A DNA stretch of 64,000 bases from Ancylothrix sp. D3o (GCF_025370775.1 NZ_JAMXEX010000007.1:1-64000), one strand, 5' to 3'. Positions 55,589 through 64,000 are shown, counted from the first letter of the stretch. Program-made: numbers and translations. Notes: generated by a model from the letters alone, not told the origin.

Positions 55589-56242
55589 ATGAGTGACAGC
55601 ATGGCATTTGTAGCAGGCGCAGCCGTTGCTGGGATTGCGGCGCTCCTCTTGTTTCGCGGAACTGGTAATCCGCTAGAAAATTCTCCACCTCCCAATTTAG
55701 TACCGTCCCCTCCGGCGGCGGTTCAGCCACAACCTACACCCCTGCCGGTGCCGACAACACCGACACTCAATCCGGTGCTTGAGCAGCAACGCCTTGATAT
55801 AGAAAAACTCAAAGCTCAATTAGAACAGCAACGCAACGATGCTGAGCAGCTACGCCAACAACTTCGCAATCAACAAATAACCCTTGAAGCGGTGCGATCA
55901 CAGGCATCCGTCAATGCGTTAAACCCGCCACCAATCGCGCCACCGGCACTTCCGACCACCCAACCACAGCCGGCAAATAATTCTTCAATTGGTTCGGCAA
56001 TGTTGTGGGCGCTGGCCGGCATGATTTTAACATTGGTGATTGGCATTGTCGTAGTGGTAGCTTTTGCCTTATTTGCCCAGCAACAACGGCCCAGCCGTAC
56101 AGTGCAAGTCATTCAACCCATGCAGTATCCCCCTTCGCTTCCGGCCAGACGCCGGCAACAGTTTCAACCACCTCGAATGCGAGATAGCTCTGAGCGTTCG
56201 CTTCGCTATCGGGAGCGATTTGATACAGAAGATTTTGAATAA
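55589..56242 (+). CDS. Two-helix membrane protein with coiled coil, unknown function
   Basis: A 217-residue protein without recognised family. It has a hydrophobic N-terminal helix (AFVAGAAVAGIAALLLF), a Pro-rich stretch, a coiled coil at about residues 63-100 (LDIEKLKAQLEQQRNDAEQLRQQL), a second Pro-rich stretch, a strong membrane helix at about 140-162 (LWALAGMILTLVIGIVVVVAFALFA) and a basic Arg-rich tail. ATG at 55589 is used; an in-frame TTG at 55568 falls inside the CRISPR-like repeat. The Pro-rich linkers and coiled coil suggest a structural or tethering role. A strong terminator follows. Confidence 0.7.
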   Translation: MSDSMAFVAGAAVAGIAALLLFRGTGNPLENSPPPNLVPSPPAAVQPQPTPLPVPTTPTLNPVLEQQRLDIEKLKAQLEQQRNDAEQLRQQLRNQQITLEAVRSQASVNALNPPPIAPPALPTTQPQPANNSSIGSAMLWALAGMILTLVIGIVVVVAFALFAQQQRPSRTVQVIQPMQYPPSLPARRRQQFQPPRMRDSSERSLRYRERFDTEDFE

Positions 56243-56295
56243 TTTGTCATTTCTAAAATCTAAAAAGTGTGTTAGTGAAATGCCGGCCAAATAAA

Positions 56296-56326
56296 AAGCC
56301 TCCCCTGATTTGGGGGAGGTTTTTTT
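56296..56326 (+). terminator. Strong terminator between convergent genes
   Basis: CCTCCCC (56299-56305) pairs with GGGGAGG (56313-56319) around a short loop, followed by TTTTTTT on the plus strand; AAAAA on the left side also suits the convergent petA transcript. Confidence 0.85.
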
Positions 56327-56420
56327 GTGTCAAATTTTCGCTACAAATTTCTAAAAGTTGGTTGGTTTCGAGTCACCAGTCACCTGTAAGCAGTCACTAA
56401 TCACCAGTCCCCAATTAAGC

Positions 56421-57407
56421 TTAGAAATTCATTTCGGCGGCTTGGACTTTCTCGACTTGTTTCTTCTTCAAAACCAAGAAGATTTGAGTAATCGTCACAA
56501 TGCCAAAGAAAGCTAATAAACCTTGAATGCGACCAGAACTTTGCAAGACAATTTCGGTGTCAATTTGACCAAAACCGCCAACGTTGGGGTTAGCATTTAA
56601 AGGTGAACCGGCAGCAATTTCTTGCCCTTCAGAAACCACCAACTCAGGGCCGGCGGGAACGTTATCAACAACGGTTTTGCCATCAGCGGTTTGAATGCTG
56701 ACTTGATAACCGCCTTCTTCTTGCTGGGCAATTTTGGTAATTGTACCGGCAGCAGAAGCGTTATAAATTGCATTGTTGGTTTTTTCGCCGGTGGGATAAA
56801 TTTGACCGCGACCGCGATTTCCGCCAACGTGGATAGGATATTTCCCGTAATGGATATTTTTATCGGTTTCGGGATTCGGAGACAGCACCGGGAAAATTAA
56901 TTCTTGGTATTGTTCACCGGGGAGAGGGCCAATGATAACAACGTTATCTTGTCCTTCGGCGTAAGGTTGATAATAAAGCCCTTCGATTTTTTCCTTCATT
57001 TCTTCAGGAATGCGATCTTCGGGGGCAATTTTAAAGCCTTCGGGTAACATCAAAACGGCACCGACATTCAGGGGCCCTTTGCTACCATCGCCCAAAACTT
57101 GCTGGTTGTTGGTGTCGTAAGGAATTTTAACGACGGCTTCAAATACGGTATCTGGCAAAACTGATTGAGGAACTTCAACTTCGGTGGGTTTGGCACCGAG
57201 GTGGCAGTTGGCGCAAACAATGCGACCGGTTGCTTCGCGGGGCGTTTCTGGGGCTGTTTGCTGCGCCCAAAAGGGATAGGCAGCAGCGGACTGAGGCAGG
57301 GCTAGGTCACTGGCTAAGAAGATGACGACAGTTGCAGCGGCGAGTAATACGCTTTTGACAACGGCCTTATATCCCAGCAACATCACCGACAAACGAGTTC
57401 TTTTCAT
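56421..57407 (-). CDS. petA: Cytochrome f, apoprotein
   Basis: Cytochrome f of the b6f complex passes electrons from the Rieske protein to plastocyanin or cytochrome c6 on the lumen side of the thylakoid. The 328-residue precursor has a leader with hydrophobic core [18 protein letters not shown] cleaved before YPFWAQQ, whose Tyr amino group ligates haem. The CANCH haem-attachment motif follows, and the C-terminal anchor is [24 protein letters not shown] at 57407 gives a normal leader; a longer frame to 57455 runs into the heptamer repeats and is rejected. It is downstream of petC in the standard petCA order. Confidence 0.98.
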   Translation of the reverse strand: MKRTRLSVMLLGYKAVVKSVLLAAATVVIFLASDLALPQSAAAYPFWAQQTAPETPREATGRIVCANCHLGAKPTEVEVPQSVLPDTVFEAVVKIPYDTNNQQVLGDGSKGPLNVGAVLMLPEGFKIAPEDRIPEEMKEKIEGLYYQPYAEGQDNVVIIGPLPGEQYQELIFPVLSPNPETDKNIHYGKYPIHVGGNRGRGQIYPTGEKTNNAIYNASAAGTITKIAQQEEGGYQVSIQTADGKTVVDNVPAGPELVVSEGQEIAAGSPLNANPNVGGFGQIDTEIVLQSSGRIQGLLAFFGIVTITQIFLVLKKKQVEKVQAAEMNF

Positions 57408-57442
57408 CTCTAAAAATGGCAAGATTTCAGCAATAACGGTCA

Positions 57443-57503
57443 AATGATTTGTCATTGGTCATTGGTCATTTGCCTAATGACTATAGACAAAGGACTAATG
57501 ACG
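57443..57503. repeat. Heptanucleotide repeats between petC and petA
   Basis: Degenerate tandem units (TTTGTCATTGGTCATTGGTC, then CTAATGACTATAGAC) fill most of the 101-base petC-petA spacer. They are transcribed if petCA is one operon. Confidence 0.75.
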
Positions 57504-57508
57504 ATTTT

Positions 57509-58048
57509 TTAGGCCCACCAGGGGTCATCACCTGTACGGAAGTCGGTTTCTGTCCAGGGTGTGAAGGCAACTTTGTCGTCGGCGACGTTGGCGTGGACAA
57601 GAGCCAACGACAGGGGGGCCGGCCCGCGTACCACTTTGCCGGTGCTGTCATACTGGGAACCATGACAGGGACACATGAATTTGTTTTCGCTGGCGTTCCA
57701 AGGTACCACGCATCCCAGGTGGGTGCAAACGGCGTTGATGCCATAGTTGGCAATGGCTGAGGAGCTTTCCACGACTATATAGGTGGGGTCTCCTTTTAGC
57801 CCTTGCGCTAGAACACGTTCGCCGGTGTTGTGGGTCTCCAAAAAGTTGCTGAGGCTGATGTCATTGCCCAAGGCATCTTTGGCTGTGACACCACCGCCGC
57901 TGCCGCCAGAGGAGGGGGGAATGAAGTATTTAACGACGGGATAGAGTGCGCCCAATGCGGTGCCGGTGAGGGAGCCAAACATGAGCAGGTTCATAAACTG
58001 CCGACGACCCATGCTGGGTACGTCTGATGATCCAGAAACTTGAGCCAT
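57509..58048 (-). CDS. petC: Cytochrome b6f Rieske iron-sulphur protein
   Basis: The 179-residue Rieske subunit carries the 2Fe-2S cluster that takes electrons from plastoquinol. The N-terminus has a twin-arginine-type signal anchor ([32 protein letters not shown]), followed by a Gly-rich hinge (SSGGSGGG) and the soluble domain. The cluster motifs are CTHLGCV and CPCHGSQYD. The Rieske protein is a known substrate of the Tat pathway, and a tatC gene lies about 900 bases away. It is the first gene of petCA and divergent from the DUF3067 gene. Confidence 0.98.
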   Translation of the reverse strand: MAQVSGSSDVPSMGRRQFMNLLMFGSLTGTALGALYPVVKYFIPPSSGGSGGGVTAKDALGNDISLSNFLETHNTGERVLAQGLKGDPTYIVVESSSAIANYGINAVCTHLGCVVPWNASENKFMCPCHGSQYDSTGKVVRGPAPLSLALVHANVADDKVAFTPWTETDFRTGDDPWWA

Positions 58049-58253
58049 GACCTATGCTGAGCTATCTGTTAAGTTATTTGTCTAATTCAACCATTTAACC
58101 ATGCTTTTTTGGCCTCGACTGCAAGCAGTCTTTGATGCCTCAAAGTTGGTGCTGATACTGCTATTGCTTTCACAATGCAGGTTACAGCTTTTCTGTGAGT
58201 ATTATTGCATTTTTTTAAGACTCGACGTTTTTCTTAATAAATGTAAATTTATT

Positions 58254-58281
58254 TTGAGATATTTTCACACTCTGGTATAAT
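58254..58281 (+). promoter_or_regulatory. Promoter candidate toward the DUF3067 gene
   Basis: TTGAGA (58254-58259) and TATAAT (58276-58281) are 16 bases apart, with TGG just before the -10 box. The start would leave a leader of about 210 bases. Confidence 0.45.
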
Positions 58282-58460
58282 TACTTTTTTTAATTATTAG
58301 CTTAACTGACTTGCCCAAAAGCAATGAAGGCTTGACGGACACCGGCTAGGAGCCGAATTGCTGAAAAGTATGCTCCCAAAGCATTTGAGTTGAAGGATGT
58401 TAACGCTTGACTACAATAGCGTTTTACAATCAAACATGGTTGCTGCCAAACCGACGGGCA

Positions 58461-58497
58461 AAAAATCTAAAATCTAAAATCTAAAATCTAAAACTAA
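58461..58497. repeat. Perfect heptamer repeats (AATCTAA) before the DUF3067 gene
   Basis: Four consecutive copies of AAATCTA-type units end two bases before the ATG, so no normal ribosome site is present. Shorter runs of the same unit lie near 13600-13640, 29055-29085 and 56253-56268. Confidence 0.8.
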
Positions 58498-58498
58498 T

Positions 58499-58816
58499 AT
58501 GACCGGCAACGACTTACGCGAACTGTTGCTGAATAAGTGGGGACGCTCTTATGATGTCCAACTGCGCCGCACTCAAGGCAAAATTTTTGTGCAGGTAATG
58601 TGGAAGTACCTCGAGCAAGTTTCGTTTCCGATGACGGAGCCGGAATATGTTTCTCATTTGGATACGATTGCTGGTTATTTACACGCTTGGGGTGCGGTGG
58701 AGCAGGTGGAGCGCTATATCCGCCAAACAAGGGAACGTCCCCGCTTGGGTAAGGCGGTGAGTATTCCGATTGATTTGGGTGAGCGTGCTTCGGAATGGTT
58801 GCTGGAACAGTTTTAG
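58499..58816 (+). CDS. DUF3067 family protein
   Basis: A 105-residue soluble protein of the DUF3067 family, found in cyanobacteria and plastids, with no ascertained function that I can name. Landmarks: LRELLLNKWGRSYDVQLRRTQGKIFVQVMWKYLEQ at the N-terminus and LDTIAGYLHAWG in the middle. It is divergent from petC and convergent with tatC. That position beside cytochrome b6f and Tat genes suggests a link to thylakoid electron transport or to Rieske biogenesis, but this is inference from neighbourhood. AATCTAA repeats abut the start. Confidence 0.85.
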   Translation: MTGNDLRELLLNKWGRSYDVQLRRTQGKIFVQVMWKYLEQVSFPMTEPEYVSHLDTIAGYLHAWGAVEQVERYIRQTRERPRLGKAVSIPIDLGERASEWLLEQF

Positions 58817-58913
58817 GTGAGATTTTTTCAGCCTCTCATCCATAACATAAGCTTTTAAGGCAAACAAATTTCAAAAAAATGTCGCTGCTATAGCCTGGTT
58901 TGTCCTCAGAATT

Positions 58914-60329
58914 TTAGCGTCCAAGGAGCATGACGGCGCCGGTGCCGCCGAAGTATAAGCCAATAACAGCACCGGCCAATAACATTTGAGTAATAGGATC
59001 TGTGGACGGGGTGAGGACGGCACCTAAAACTGCTCCTCCAAGTAAGACGTAACGCCAGCCGCTTAACATTTGTTTTGAGGAGACAATGCCGAGTAATCCT
59101 AGTAACATTTGGATGACTGGTATTTGAAAGGCTAGGCCGGTGCTGAGCATTAAAAGTAAGACGAATTCAAAATAGCGATCAATTGATAATAATTGCTCGA
59201 CTACTCCTTCTCCATAGTTGATTAAAAAGTTTAAGGCTGCGGGTATAAGGGCTATATAAGAAAATGCAAGTCCTGCTACAAATAAGATGCTGGAACCAAA
59301 AACAATCGGGGCTAAAAACCGGCGTTCGCGTCTGGTTAAACCAGGAATGACAAATTGGATGATTTGGTAAAGTATGAAGGGTGTAGCGAGTAATATTCCA
59401 CTATAGGCGGCGGTTTTTACGGAGACGAAGAAATATTCGCCTGGGGCTATTTGAATAAATTTAACGTTTTGGGCCGGCACTTCTAAGAATTGGACAATGG
59501 GTTTGACGGCAAAAAAGCTTCCACCGGCTGCAATAACTACTGCTAAGACTGAGTAAAAAATGCGTTCTCGTAATTCTTCGAGGTGGTCAAATAAGGACAT
59601 TTCTACATCGTCGGGAATGTCGCTGAGGTAATCATCTTCTGGGAGTGATGTAATGTCTTCGGATGTGCTTGGTGATGCTAGGGCGAGGGTGGTAGGGGAT
59701 GCTGGGCTGATTGGGTTTTCTTCACTTTCATAATTTTCTAAGTTTGTGGGTTCTAAATAGCTGTTTTCTAAGGCTTCTATGGTGCTTTGACTGATGGCCG
59801 GTGGTAGTATTTCTGGTATTTGTTCTTCTTCCTTATTTTGTTCTTCGGAAAAATTTTCCACTTCCCCAATATTGTTATTTTCGGGGGATAAAATTTCTTC
59901 TTTGGTTTCGCTGTTTTGTTCGGTCGAAATAAGTTCTGATTCTGAGATATTGTTTTCTGGCGTAATGTGATTTTCTGGAATTTCTAAATTTGTAGGAATT
60001 GGTGCCGGTGTGGGTGGGAATGTTGTTGTGCTGTAAGCTAAGGCTTGTTCAAGGGCTACGCTGTTAATTAATTCGGCGATTTTTGCTTGAATTTGAGCGT
60101 CTGCAATTTGGGCGGGATTGTAATTTATGATGATGGATGCGGCGGTGCGGTTGATGCGGGTGCCGGTGATTGAGGAAAGATTGTTAAGGGCTTTTTCTAA
60201 TCGTTCTGTGTAGTCTGGATCTTCGGAAATAAGGGGGATATTGAAGCGAATTCGTCCGCGAATGGCGTGGACGATTTTATAAGAAATGTTGGGGGCGGAT
60301 GGTGAGGAGTTATTGTAGGTTTGAGACAT
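58914..60329 (-). CDS. tatC: TatC with an N-terminal HMA-like domain and acidic linker
   Basis: TatC is the receptor of the twin-arginine translocase that moves folded proteins across thylakoid and plasma membranes. The last 228 residues, from [14 protein letters not shown] at 244, are a normal TatC of six helices with [10 protein letters not shown] and [10 protein letters not shown]. The first 243 are unusual. Residues about 15-95 resemble the HMA-like fold seen at the N-terminus of some metal ATPases ([33 protein letters not shown]) but have no metal-binding CxxC. Residues 105-240 are acidic, Pro/Ser-rich and probably disordered. An internal start at residue 244 (59600) could also yield plain TatC. 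It follows a binding-protein gene by 26 bases. Confidence 0.93.
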   Translation of the reverse strand: MSQTYNNSSPSAPNISYKIVHAIRGRIRFNIPLISEDPDYTERLEKALNNLSSITGTRINRTAASIIINYNPAQIADAQIQAKIAELINSVALEQALAYSTTTFPPTPAPIPTNLEIPENHITPENNISESELISTEQNSETKEEILSPENNNIGEVENFSEEQNKEEEQIPEILPPAISQSTIEALENSYLEPTNLENYESEENPISPASPTTLALASPSTSEDITSLPEDDYLSDIPDDVEMSLFDHLEELRERIFYSVLAVVIAAGGSFFAVKPIVQFLEVPAQNVKFIQIAPGEYFFVSVKTAAYSGILLATPFILYQIIQFVIPGLTRRERRFLAPIVFGSSILFVAGLAFSYIALIPAALNFLINYGEGVVEQLLSIDRYFEFVLLLMLSTGLAFQIPVIQMLLGLLGIVSSKQMLSGWRYVLLGGAVLGAVLTPSTDPITQMLLAGAVIGLYFGGTGAVMLLGR

Positions 60330-60355
60330 GATTTGATAGAGGATAATTGTAGTTT

Positions 60356-61306
60356 TTAGGGATTTTGAGTTGGGCGAGAGGGAAGGTTAAAATTTTGGGG
60401 GGTAAGGGTGTCTTGTGTTAGGGGTAAACCCCAATATTGGAGCCGGTTTTCTAACCATCCTTCTGCTTTCCAGGCTTGGATTGCATAGTTTACTTCTAAG
60501 CGTAAGTTAGCATATTGGAGCCCTTTTGGCATGGCGATGCTAAGGGGTTCTGCTGTGAGCAAGGTGGGTAAAATATGATATTCTGGGTTTTCTTGTACCC
60601 AACCGGCTAGAATGCTGGCATCACCGGCAAAGGCGGTGGCTTGTCCTTGTTCGATGAGGGTTTTGGCGTTTTGGTAGGAGTCGGTGCCGAGTAGTTTGGC
60701 GTTGGGGATAAAGTATTTGATGTTGGCAATGGTGTCGGAGTTGTTGAGGACGACGATTGTTTGGTTACTGAGATTTTGGAGGTTTTTGATGTTGGGGTTT
60801 TTGGTGATGATGCCGGCGCCGTCTAGGTAGTAAGGGATGCTGAATTCTACAAGCCGGCCTCTTGTTTCTGTGGCGGTGAGGCGGGCAATTGTGAAGTTAA
60901 CTTTTTCTTCTAAAATGACTTTGAGCCGGTCTTTATTGGAAACGGGGATAAGTTCTACAGCATCGGGGTTTCCATAGAGTTCTTCGGCTAATTTGTGTGC
61001 AATATCTATTTCTAAGCCTTGGAGGGTTGCGGTGTTGTCTCGAAAGCCAAGGGGACGGATGTTGTCTTTAATGGCGATTTTGAGTTGGGTTGGTTTTTGC
61101 TGAAAGGGGGTGCCGGTGGCGCTGAGAAAGGGGTAAAAAGTTGTTAAAAAGCTAAAGAATAAAGCAATTAAAAATAGGCTTAGAAAGCTAATCGATGAAA
61201 AAAGGGGTGTTTTGATTTGTTGGGGTTTGATTGTGGCCTGGAAAACCCGAAGTTTCTTTAAGAAAGGGGGGTTTTTAAAGATAGCGTATAGGAAATGTTT
61301 TTTCAT
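60356..61306 (-). CDS. Family 3 solute-binding protein (polar amino-acid type) with membrane anchor
   Basis: A 316-residue protein. A basic N-terminus and a hydrophobic helix ([21 protein letters not shown], about residues 40-60) precede a periplasmic binding domain: [38 protein letters not shown], then [31 protein letters not shown] and [11 protein letters not shown]. It may bind amino acids or related solutes. No lipobox is visible and no permease or ATPase gene is adjacent. ATG at 61306 is used because longer frames overlap rplT and its terminator. It ends 26 bases before tatC on the same strand, so the two are probably cotranscribed. Confidence 0.85.
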   Translation of the reverse strand: MKKHFLYAIFKNPPFLKKLRVFQATIKPQQIKTPLFSSISFLSLFLIALFFSFLTTFYPFLSATGTPFQQKPTQLKIAIKDNIRPLGFRDNTATLQGLEIDIAHKLAEELYGNPDAVELIPVSNKDRLKVILEEKVNFTIARLTATETRGRLVEFSIPYYLDGAGIITKNPNIKNLQNLSNQTIVVLNNSDTIANIKYFIPNAKLLGTDSYQNAKTLIEQGQATAFAGDASILAGWVQENPEYHILPTLLTAEPLSIAMPKGLQYANLRLEVNYAIQAWKAEGWLENRLQYWGLPLTQDTLTPQNFNLPSRPTQNP

Positions 61307-61318
61307 AGAAACGCTAAT

Positions 61319-61348
61319 AAAAAATATTCCCAGACTTGTGCCTGGGAA
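61319..61348 (-). terminator. Terminator after rplT (minus strand)
   Basis: Read on the minus strand, TTCCCAG and CTGGGAA form a stem followed by TATTTTTTA, between rplT and the binding-protein gene. Confidence 0.75.
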
Positions 61349-61367
61349 CGATAGAAAGCCGAGAGTT

Positions 61368-61721
61368 TTATTTAGCTTGAGCGGCCATTTCAACGACTTT
61401 GTTAAAGCTTTCTGCATCAAGGACTGCGAGTTGAGCCAGCATTTTACGGTTGAGTTGAATGTTGGCTTTTTTCAACTTGCCGATGAGTTGGCTATAGCTC
61501 ATGCCGTGCTGACGGGCTGCGGCGTTGATGCGGGTGATCCAGAGGCGGCGAAAATCGCGTTTGCGACGTTTGCGGTCGCGGTAGGCGTTGCGTAACGCCT
61601 TCATTACCTGCTGGTTGGCTGTACGGAACAGTGTGGAGTGGCTGCCGCGATAGCCTTTGGCGATTTTGAGAATTTTATTGCGGCGTTTGCGGGCTACATT
61701 ACCGCGTTTGACTCTGGTCAT
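61368..61721 (-). CDS. rplT: Ribosomal protein L20
   Basis: L20 binds 23S rRNA and is needed for early assembly of the 50S subunit. The 117 residues start [19 protein letters not shown], very basic, and include [17 protein letters not shown] and [18 protein letters not shown], all typical. It follows rpmI by 19 bases. The usual bacterial infC gene is not upstream, which is common in cyanobacteria. Possible feedback by L20 on its own messenger cannot be judged from sequence. Confidence 0.98.
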   Translation of the reverse strand: MTRVKRGNVARKRRNKILKIAKGYRGSHSTLFRTANQQVMKALRNAYRDRKRRKRDFRRLWITRINAAARQHGMSYSQLIGKLKKANIQLNRKMLAQLAVLDAESFNKVVEMAAQAK

Positions 61722-61740
61722 GGGTGGGTTTCCTTAGATT

Positions 61741-61938
61741 TTACAAATACGGGAGCATTCCGCGCACGTTGTCGGCATCGCGTTCATCAACGAGGGCCAT
61801 TTTGCCGAGGTTGCGTTTGCGGTCTGCGCTTTTGTGTTCGAGAAGGTGGCTTTTGAAGGCTTTCCGGCGCATGATTTTGCCGCTGCCGGTGGCTCTAAAA
61901 CGCTTGGCGGCTGCTTTGCGGGTTTTTAGTTTAGGCAT
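61741..61938 (-). CDS. rpmI: Ribosomal protein L35
   Basis: L35 is a small basic protein of the 50S subunit. The 65 residues begin [20 protein letters not shown] and include [17 protein letters not shown], matching the family. It is the first gene of the rpmI-rplT pair. Confidence 0.98.
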   Translation of the reverse strand: MPKLKTRKAAAKRFRATGSGKIMRRKAFKSHLLEHKSADRKRNLGKMALVDERDADNVRGMLPYL

Positions 61939-62040
61939 GGTCTATTAATATTTAGACACAATTCCCTATCTTATCATGGATTAGGTTTTTTGGCAAATGC
62001 TCAAGTTGGGGGTCGGCATCTGTGGCGCCGGCGTTCCCTG

Positions 62041-62068
62041 TAGAGCAGGCGGGACGCCTGCACCACTG
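62041..62068. repeat. Short palindromic repeat (AGCAGGC / GCCTGC)
   Basis: AGAGCAGGCGGGACGCCTGC is an inverted repeat related to the one at 313-331, in the upstream region of the ABC-F gene. Confidence 0.5.
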
Positions 62069-62180
62069 GCGTCTACAGGTTTGGATGAGGTGGGGCCGGC
62101 ACCAGTCCCCTTAATTACGGTAGGCTTATAAATAATGGCCTGATTTTTTGATTTCCCAGAGTTTGGATGGAGTTTGGTTG

Positions 62181-63890
62181 ATGCTGAGATTAGAACATAT
62201 TAGTAAGGTTTACCCCACCGGCGAAGTGCTTAAAGATGTGAACTGGGAAGTCAAACCTGGGGATCGAATTGGTTTGGTGGGGGTTAATGGTGCGGGAAAA
62301 TCTACGCAACTTAAGATTATTGCCGGTGAAGTCGAACCGAGTTCGGGTGTGGTAATTCGACCGGCTAGTTTGCATATTGCTTATTTAACTCAAGAGTTTG
62401 ATGTTGATCCAACTCGGACGGTGCGCGAGGAGTTTTGGACGGTTTTTAAAGAAGCAAATGATGTGCAGCATGGACTCGCACGGGTTCAGCGAGAAATGCA
62501 AACGGCGACGCCTGAAGAGTTGGATAAATTGATTCACGAGTTGGATAGATATCAGCGCAAGTTTGAGGCGTTGGATGGGTATGGTTTGGATGCGCGAATT
62601 GAGAAAATTTTGCCGGAGATGGGTTTTGAACAGGAGGATGGCGACCGGCTGGTGAGTGCGTTTAGTGGCGGCTGGCAAATGCGGATGAGTTTAGGAAAAA
62701 TTTTGCTACAAGATCCTGATTTGCTGTTGCTGGATGAACCGACTAACCATTTAGATTTGGAGACGATTGAGTGGTTAGAAAATTATCTGCGGGGGTTAAT
62801 GATTCCGATGGTAATTGTGGCGCATGACCGGGCTTTTTTAGACCGGCTTTGTACGCAAATTGTAGAGACGGAGAGGGGGGTTTCTACGACTTATTTAGGT
62901 AATTATTCGACGTATTTGCAACAAAAAGCTGAGAATAAGATGGCGCAGTTGTCGGCTTATGAACGGCAGCAAAAGGAGATTGAAACTCAGCAGGCTTTTG
63001 TGGAGCGTTTTCGGGCGAGTGCGACGCGGAGCACGCAGGCAAAAAGCCGCGAGAAGCAGTTAGATAAGATTGAGCGTATTGAGGCTCCGATTTCTGATGT
63101 GCGGACGTTGAAATTTCGTTTTCCTGATCCGCCTCGGAGTGGTCGAGAGGTAGTTATTATTGAGGATTTGGTGCATTCTTATGATGAAAAGATTTTGTTT
63201 TTGGGTGCAGAGTTGTTGATTGAACGGGGCGACCGGGTGGCTTTTTTGGGGCCAAATGGTTGTGGAAAATCGACGCTTTTGCATTTGATTATGGGGATGG
63301 AAAAGCCGACGGATGGGACGATTAAGTTGGGGGATCATAATGTGATTCCTTCGTATTTTGAGCAAAATCAGGCTGAGGCTTTGGATTTGAGTAAGACTGT
63401 GATGGATACTATCCATGATGAGGTTCCTGATTGGAAGAATGAGGAGGTAAGGACTCATTTGGGCCGGTTTTTGTTTGCTGGGGAGATGGCGTTTAAGAAG
63501 GTGGAGGCTTTGAGTGGGGGTGAGAAGGCTCGTTTGGCGTTGGCTAAGATGCTTTTGAAGCCGGCAAATTTGTTGATTTTGGATGAGCCTACGAATCATT
63601 TGGATATCCCGGCTAAGGAGATGTTGGAGGAGGCTTTAAAGAGTTATGAGGGGACGGTGATTTTGGTTTCTCACGACCGATTTTTTATTTCGCAGGTTGC
63701 TAATAAGATTGTTGATGTTCGTGATGGGGAGTTGCGGTTATATCGGGGGGATTATCAGTATTATTTGGATAAGGTTGCTGAGGAGAAGGAGAAGGCGAAG
63801 TTAGATAAGATTGCGGCGGAAAAGGCTGCGAAGGCTGAGGCGAAACGGGTGGCGCAGAAGGAGAAGTTGAAGGGGAAGAAGGGTAAGTAA
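62181..63890 (+). CDS. ABC-F family ATPase (Uup/EttA-like)
   Basis: A soluble protein of 569 residues with two ATP-binding cassettes and no membrane part, as in ABC-F factors that act on the ribosome. Cassette 1 has GVNGAGKST (about 37-45) and FSGGWQMRM with LLLLDEPTNHLD. A charged linker (about 245-300) joins to cassette 2, with GPNGCGKST and LSGGEKARLALAKMLL, LLILDEPTNHLD. The C-terminus is a Lys/Glu-rich coiled coil, as in Uup-like members. ATG at 62181 was chosen; the frame's earlier TTG at 62148 adds eleven residues with no family support. Its exact subtype cannot be set by eye. A terminator follows. Confidence 0.93.
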   Translation: MLRLEHISKVYPTGEVLKDVNWEVKPGDRIGLVGVNGAGKSTQLKIIAGEVEPSSGVVIRPASLHIAYLTQEFDVDPTRTVREEFWTVFKEANDVQHGLARVQREMQTATPEELDKLIHELDRYQRKFEALDGYGLDARIEKILPEMGFEQEDGDRLVSAFSGGWQMRMSLGKILLQDPDLLLLDEPTNHLDLETIEWLENYLRGLMIPMVIVAHDRAFLDRLCTQIVETERGVSTTYLGNYSTYLQQKAENKMAQLSAYERQQKEIETQQAFVERFRASATRSTQAKSREKQLDKIERIEAPISDVRTLKFRFPDPPRSGREVVIIEDLVHSYDEKILFLGAELLIERGDRVAFLGPNGCGKSTLLHLIMGMEKPTDGTIKLGDHNVIPSYFEQNQAEALDLSKTVMDTIHDEVPDWKNEEVRTHLGRFLFAGEMAFKKVEALSGGEKARLALAKMLLKPANLLILDEPTNHLDIPAKEMLEEALKSYEGTVILVSHDRFFISQVANKIVDVRDGELRLYRGDYQYYLDKVAEEKEKAKLDKIAAEKAAKAEAKRVAQKEKLKGKKGK

Positions 63891-63914
63891 TTTTTGATTG
63901 ATTTTTAGATGGGT

Positions 63915-63950
63915 AAGGCTCGCTTTGGCGGGCTTTTTTTTTTGTTTTTT
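63915..63950 (+). terminator. Terminator after the ABC-F gene
   Basis: AAGGCTCGC and GCGGGCTT form a stem with a short loop, followed by a long T run. Confidence 0.85.
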
Positions 63951-63956
63951 GGGGAT

Positions 63957-63984
63957 TTGAAGTGAGGGAAGTTTGATGTATAAT
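63957..63984 (+). promoter_or_regulatory. Promoter candidate at the right edge
   Basis: TTGAAG (63957-63962) and TATAAT (63979-63984) lie 16 bases apart, reading out of the window. The gene it would serve is not visible. Confidence 0.35.
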
Positions 63985-64000
63985 GAAAATCAAAGAGTCT

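Larger units (their letters stand above)
58049..58498. other. Divergent upstream region of petC and the DUF3067 gene
   Basis: 450 bases without a supported gene. It contains a plausible plus-strand promoter at 58254-58281, A/T-rich runs near 58200-58310 and a run of AATCTAA heptamers next to the DUF3067 start. The petC promoter should lie near 58080-58200 on the minus strand; no clear boxes are seen. Confidence 0.5.

Noticed and set aside
57408-57455. A longer leader for cytochrome f
   Set aside because: It runs into the heptamer repeats and would put a second stretch before an already normal signal peptide.

Overview
The window is chromosomal DNA of a cyanobacterium, most likely a filamentous one of the Oscillatoriales type. 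It carries petC-petA of the cytochrome b6f complex, ndhH of NDH-1 and a Tat translocase gene. It also has several cyanobacteria-restricted families (DUF3172, DUF3370, DUF3067, SLH/OprB porin, zinc-ribbon Ser/Thr kinases, giant multisensor kinases) and abundant short intergenic repeats. I found no tRNA, rRNA, prophage or CRISPR array. One insertion-sequence end is probably cut by the left edge.

Layout. 0-17.7 kb is mostly housekeeping: a P2-type cation ATPase, recF, two cyanobacterial DUF genes, a MORN-repeat exported protein, a CHAD protein, a Crp/Fnr regulator, a PrxQ-like peroxiredoxin, an anti-sigma kinase plus PP2C phosphatase pair, rsmH, and ndhH followed by a MidA/NDUFAF7-type methyltransferase. 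18-22.7 kb holds one DppB-type permease and two tandem oligopeptide-type binding lipoproteins. 23-30 kb is an osmotic/ion block: a small exported stress protein, then two ydaO-type (c-di-AMP) riboswitches. The first precedes an ArsB/NhaD-type carrier. The second precedes a nitrate/bicarbonate-family ABC transporter and a universal stress protein. An ExoD gene follows.

30.8-56.2 kb is a signalling and surface region. It has two histidine kinases on the minus strand, one of 2018 aa (Ser/Thr kinase, AAA, GAF, HK, REC). Next come a 2241-aa secreted haemagglutinin-type protein ending in a CHAT protease, two zinc-ribbon membrane Ser/Thr kinases, an SLH porin, a decayed PPC-domain gene, and a third kinase-like protein that has lost every catalytic motif. 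56.4-64 kb holds petC-petA, DUF3067, a TatC with a long HMA-like N-terminal extension, a binding protein, rplT-rpmI and an ABC-F ATPase.

Connections. PetC, the CmpA/NrtA-like binding protein and the peroxiredoxin each have a twin-arginine leader, and tatC lies beside petC. The 3'-neighbour of ndhH belongs to the family that methylates its mitochondrial counterpart. The three kinase-like genes at 46.0, 50.8 and 53.4 kb look like descendants of one type, one of them inactive. The most unusual items are the HMA-like/TatC fusion, the haemagglutinin/CHAT fusion, the pseudokinase, the paired riboswitches and a solitary CRISPR-repeat-like sequence. All family assignments were made by reading motifs; no database search was run.
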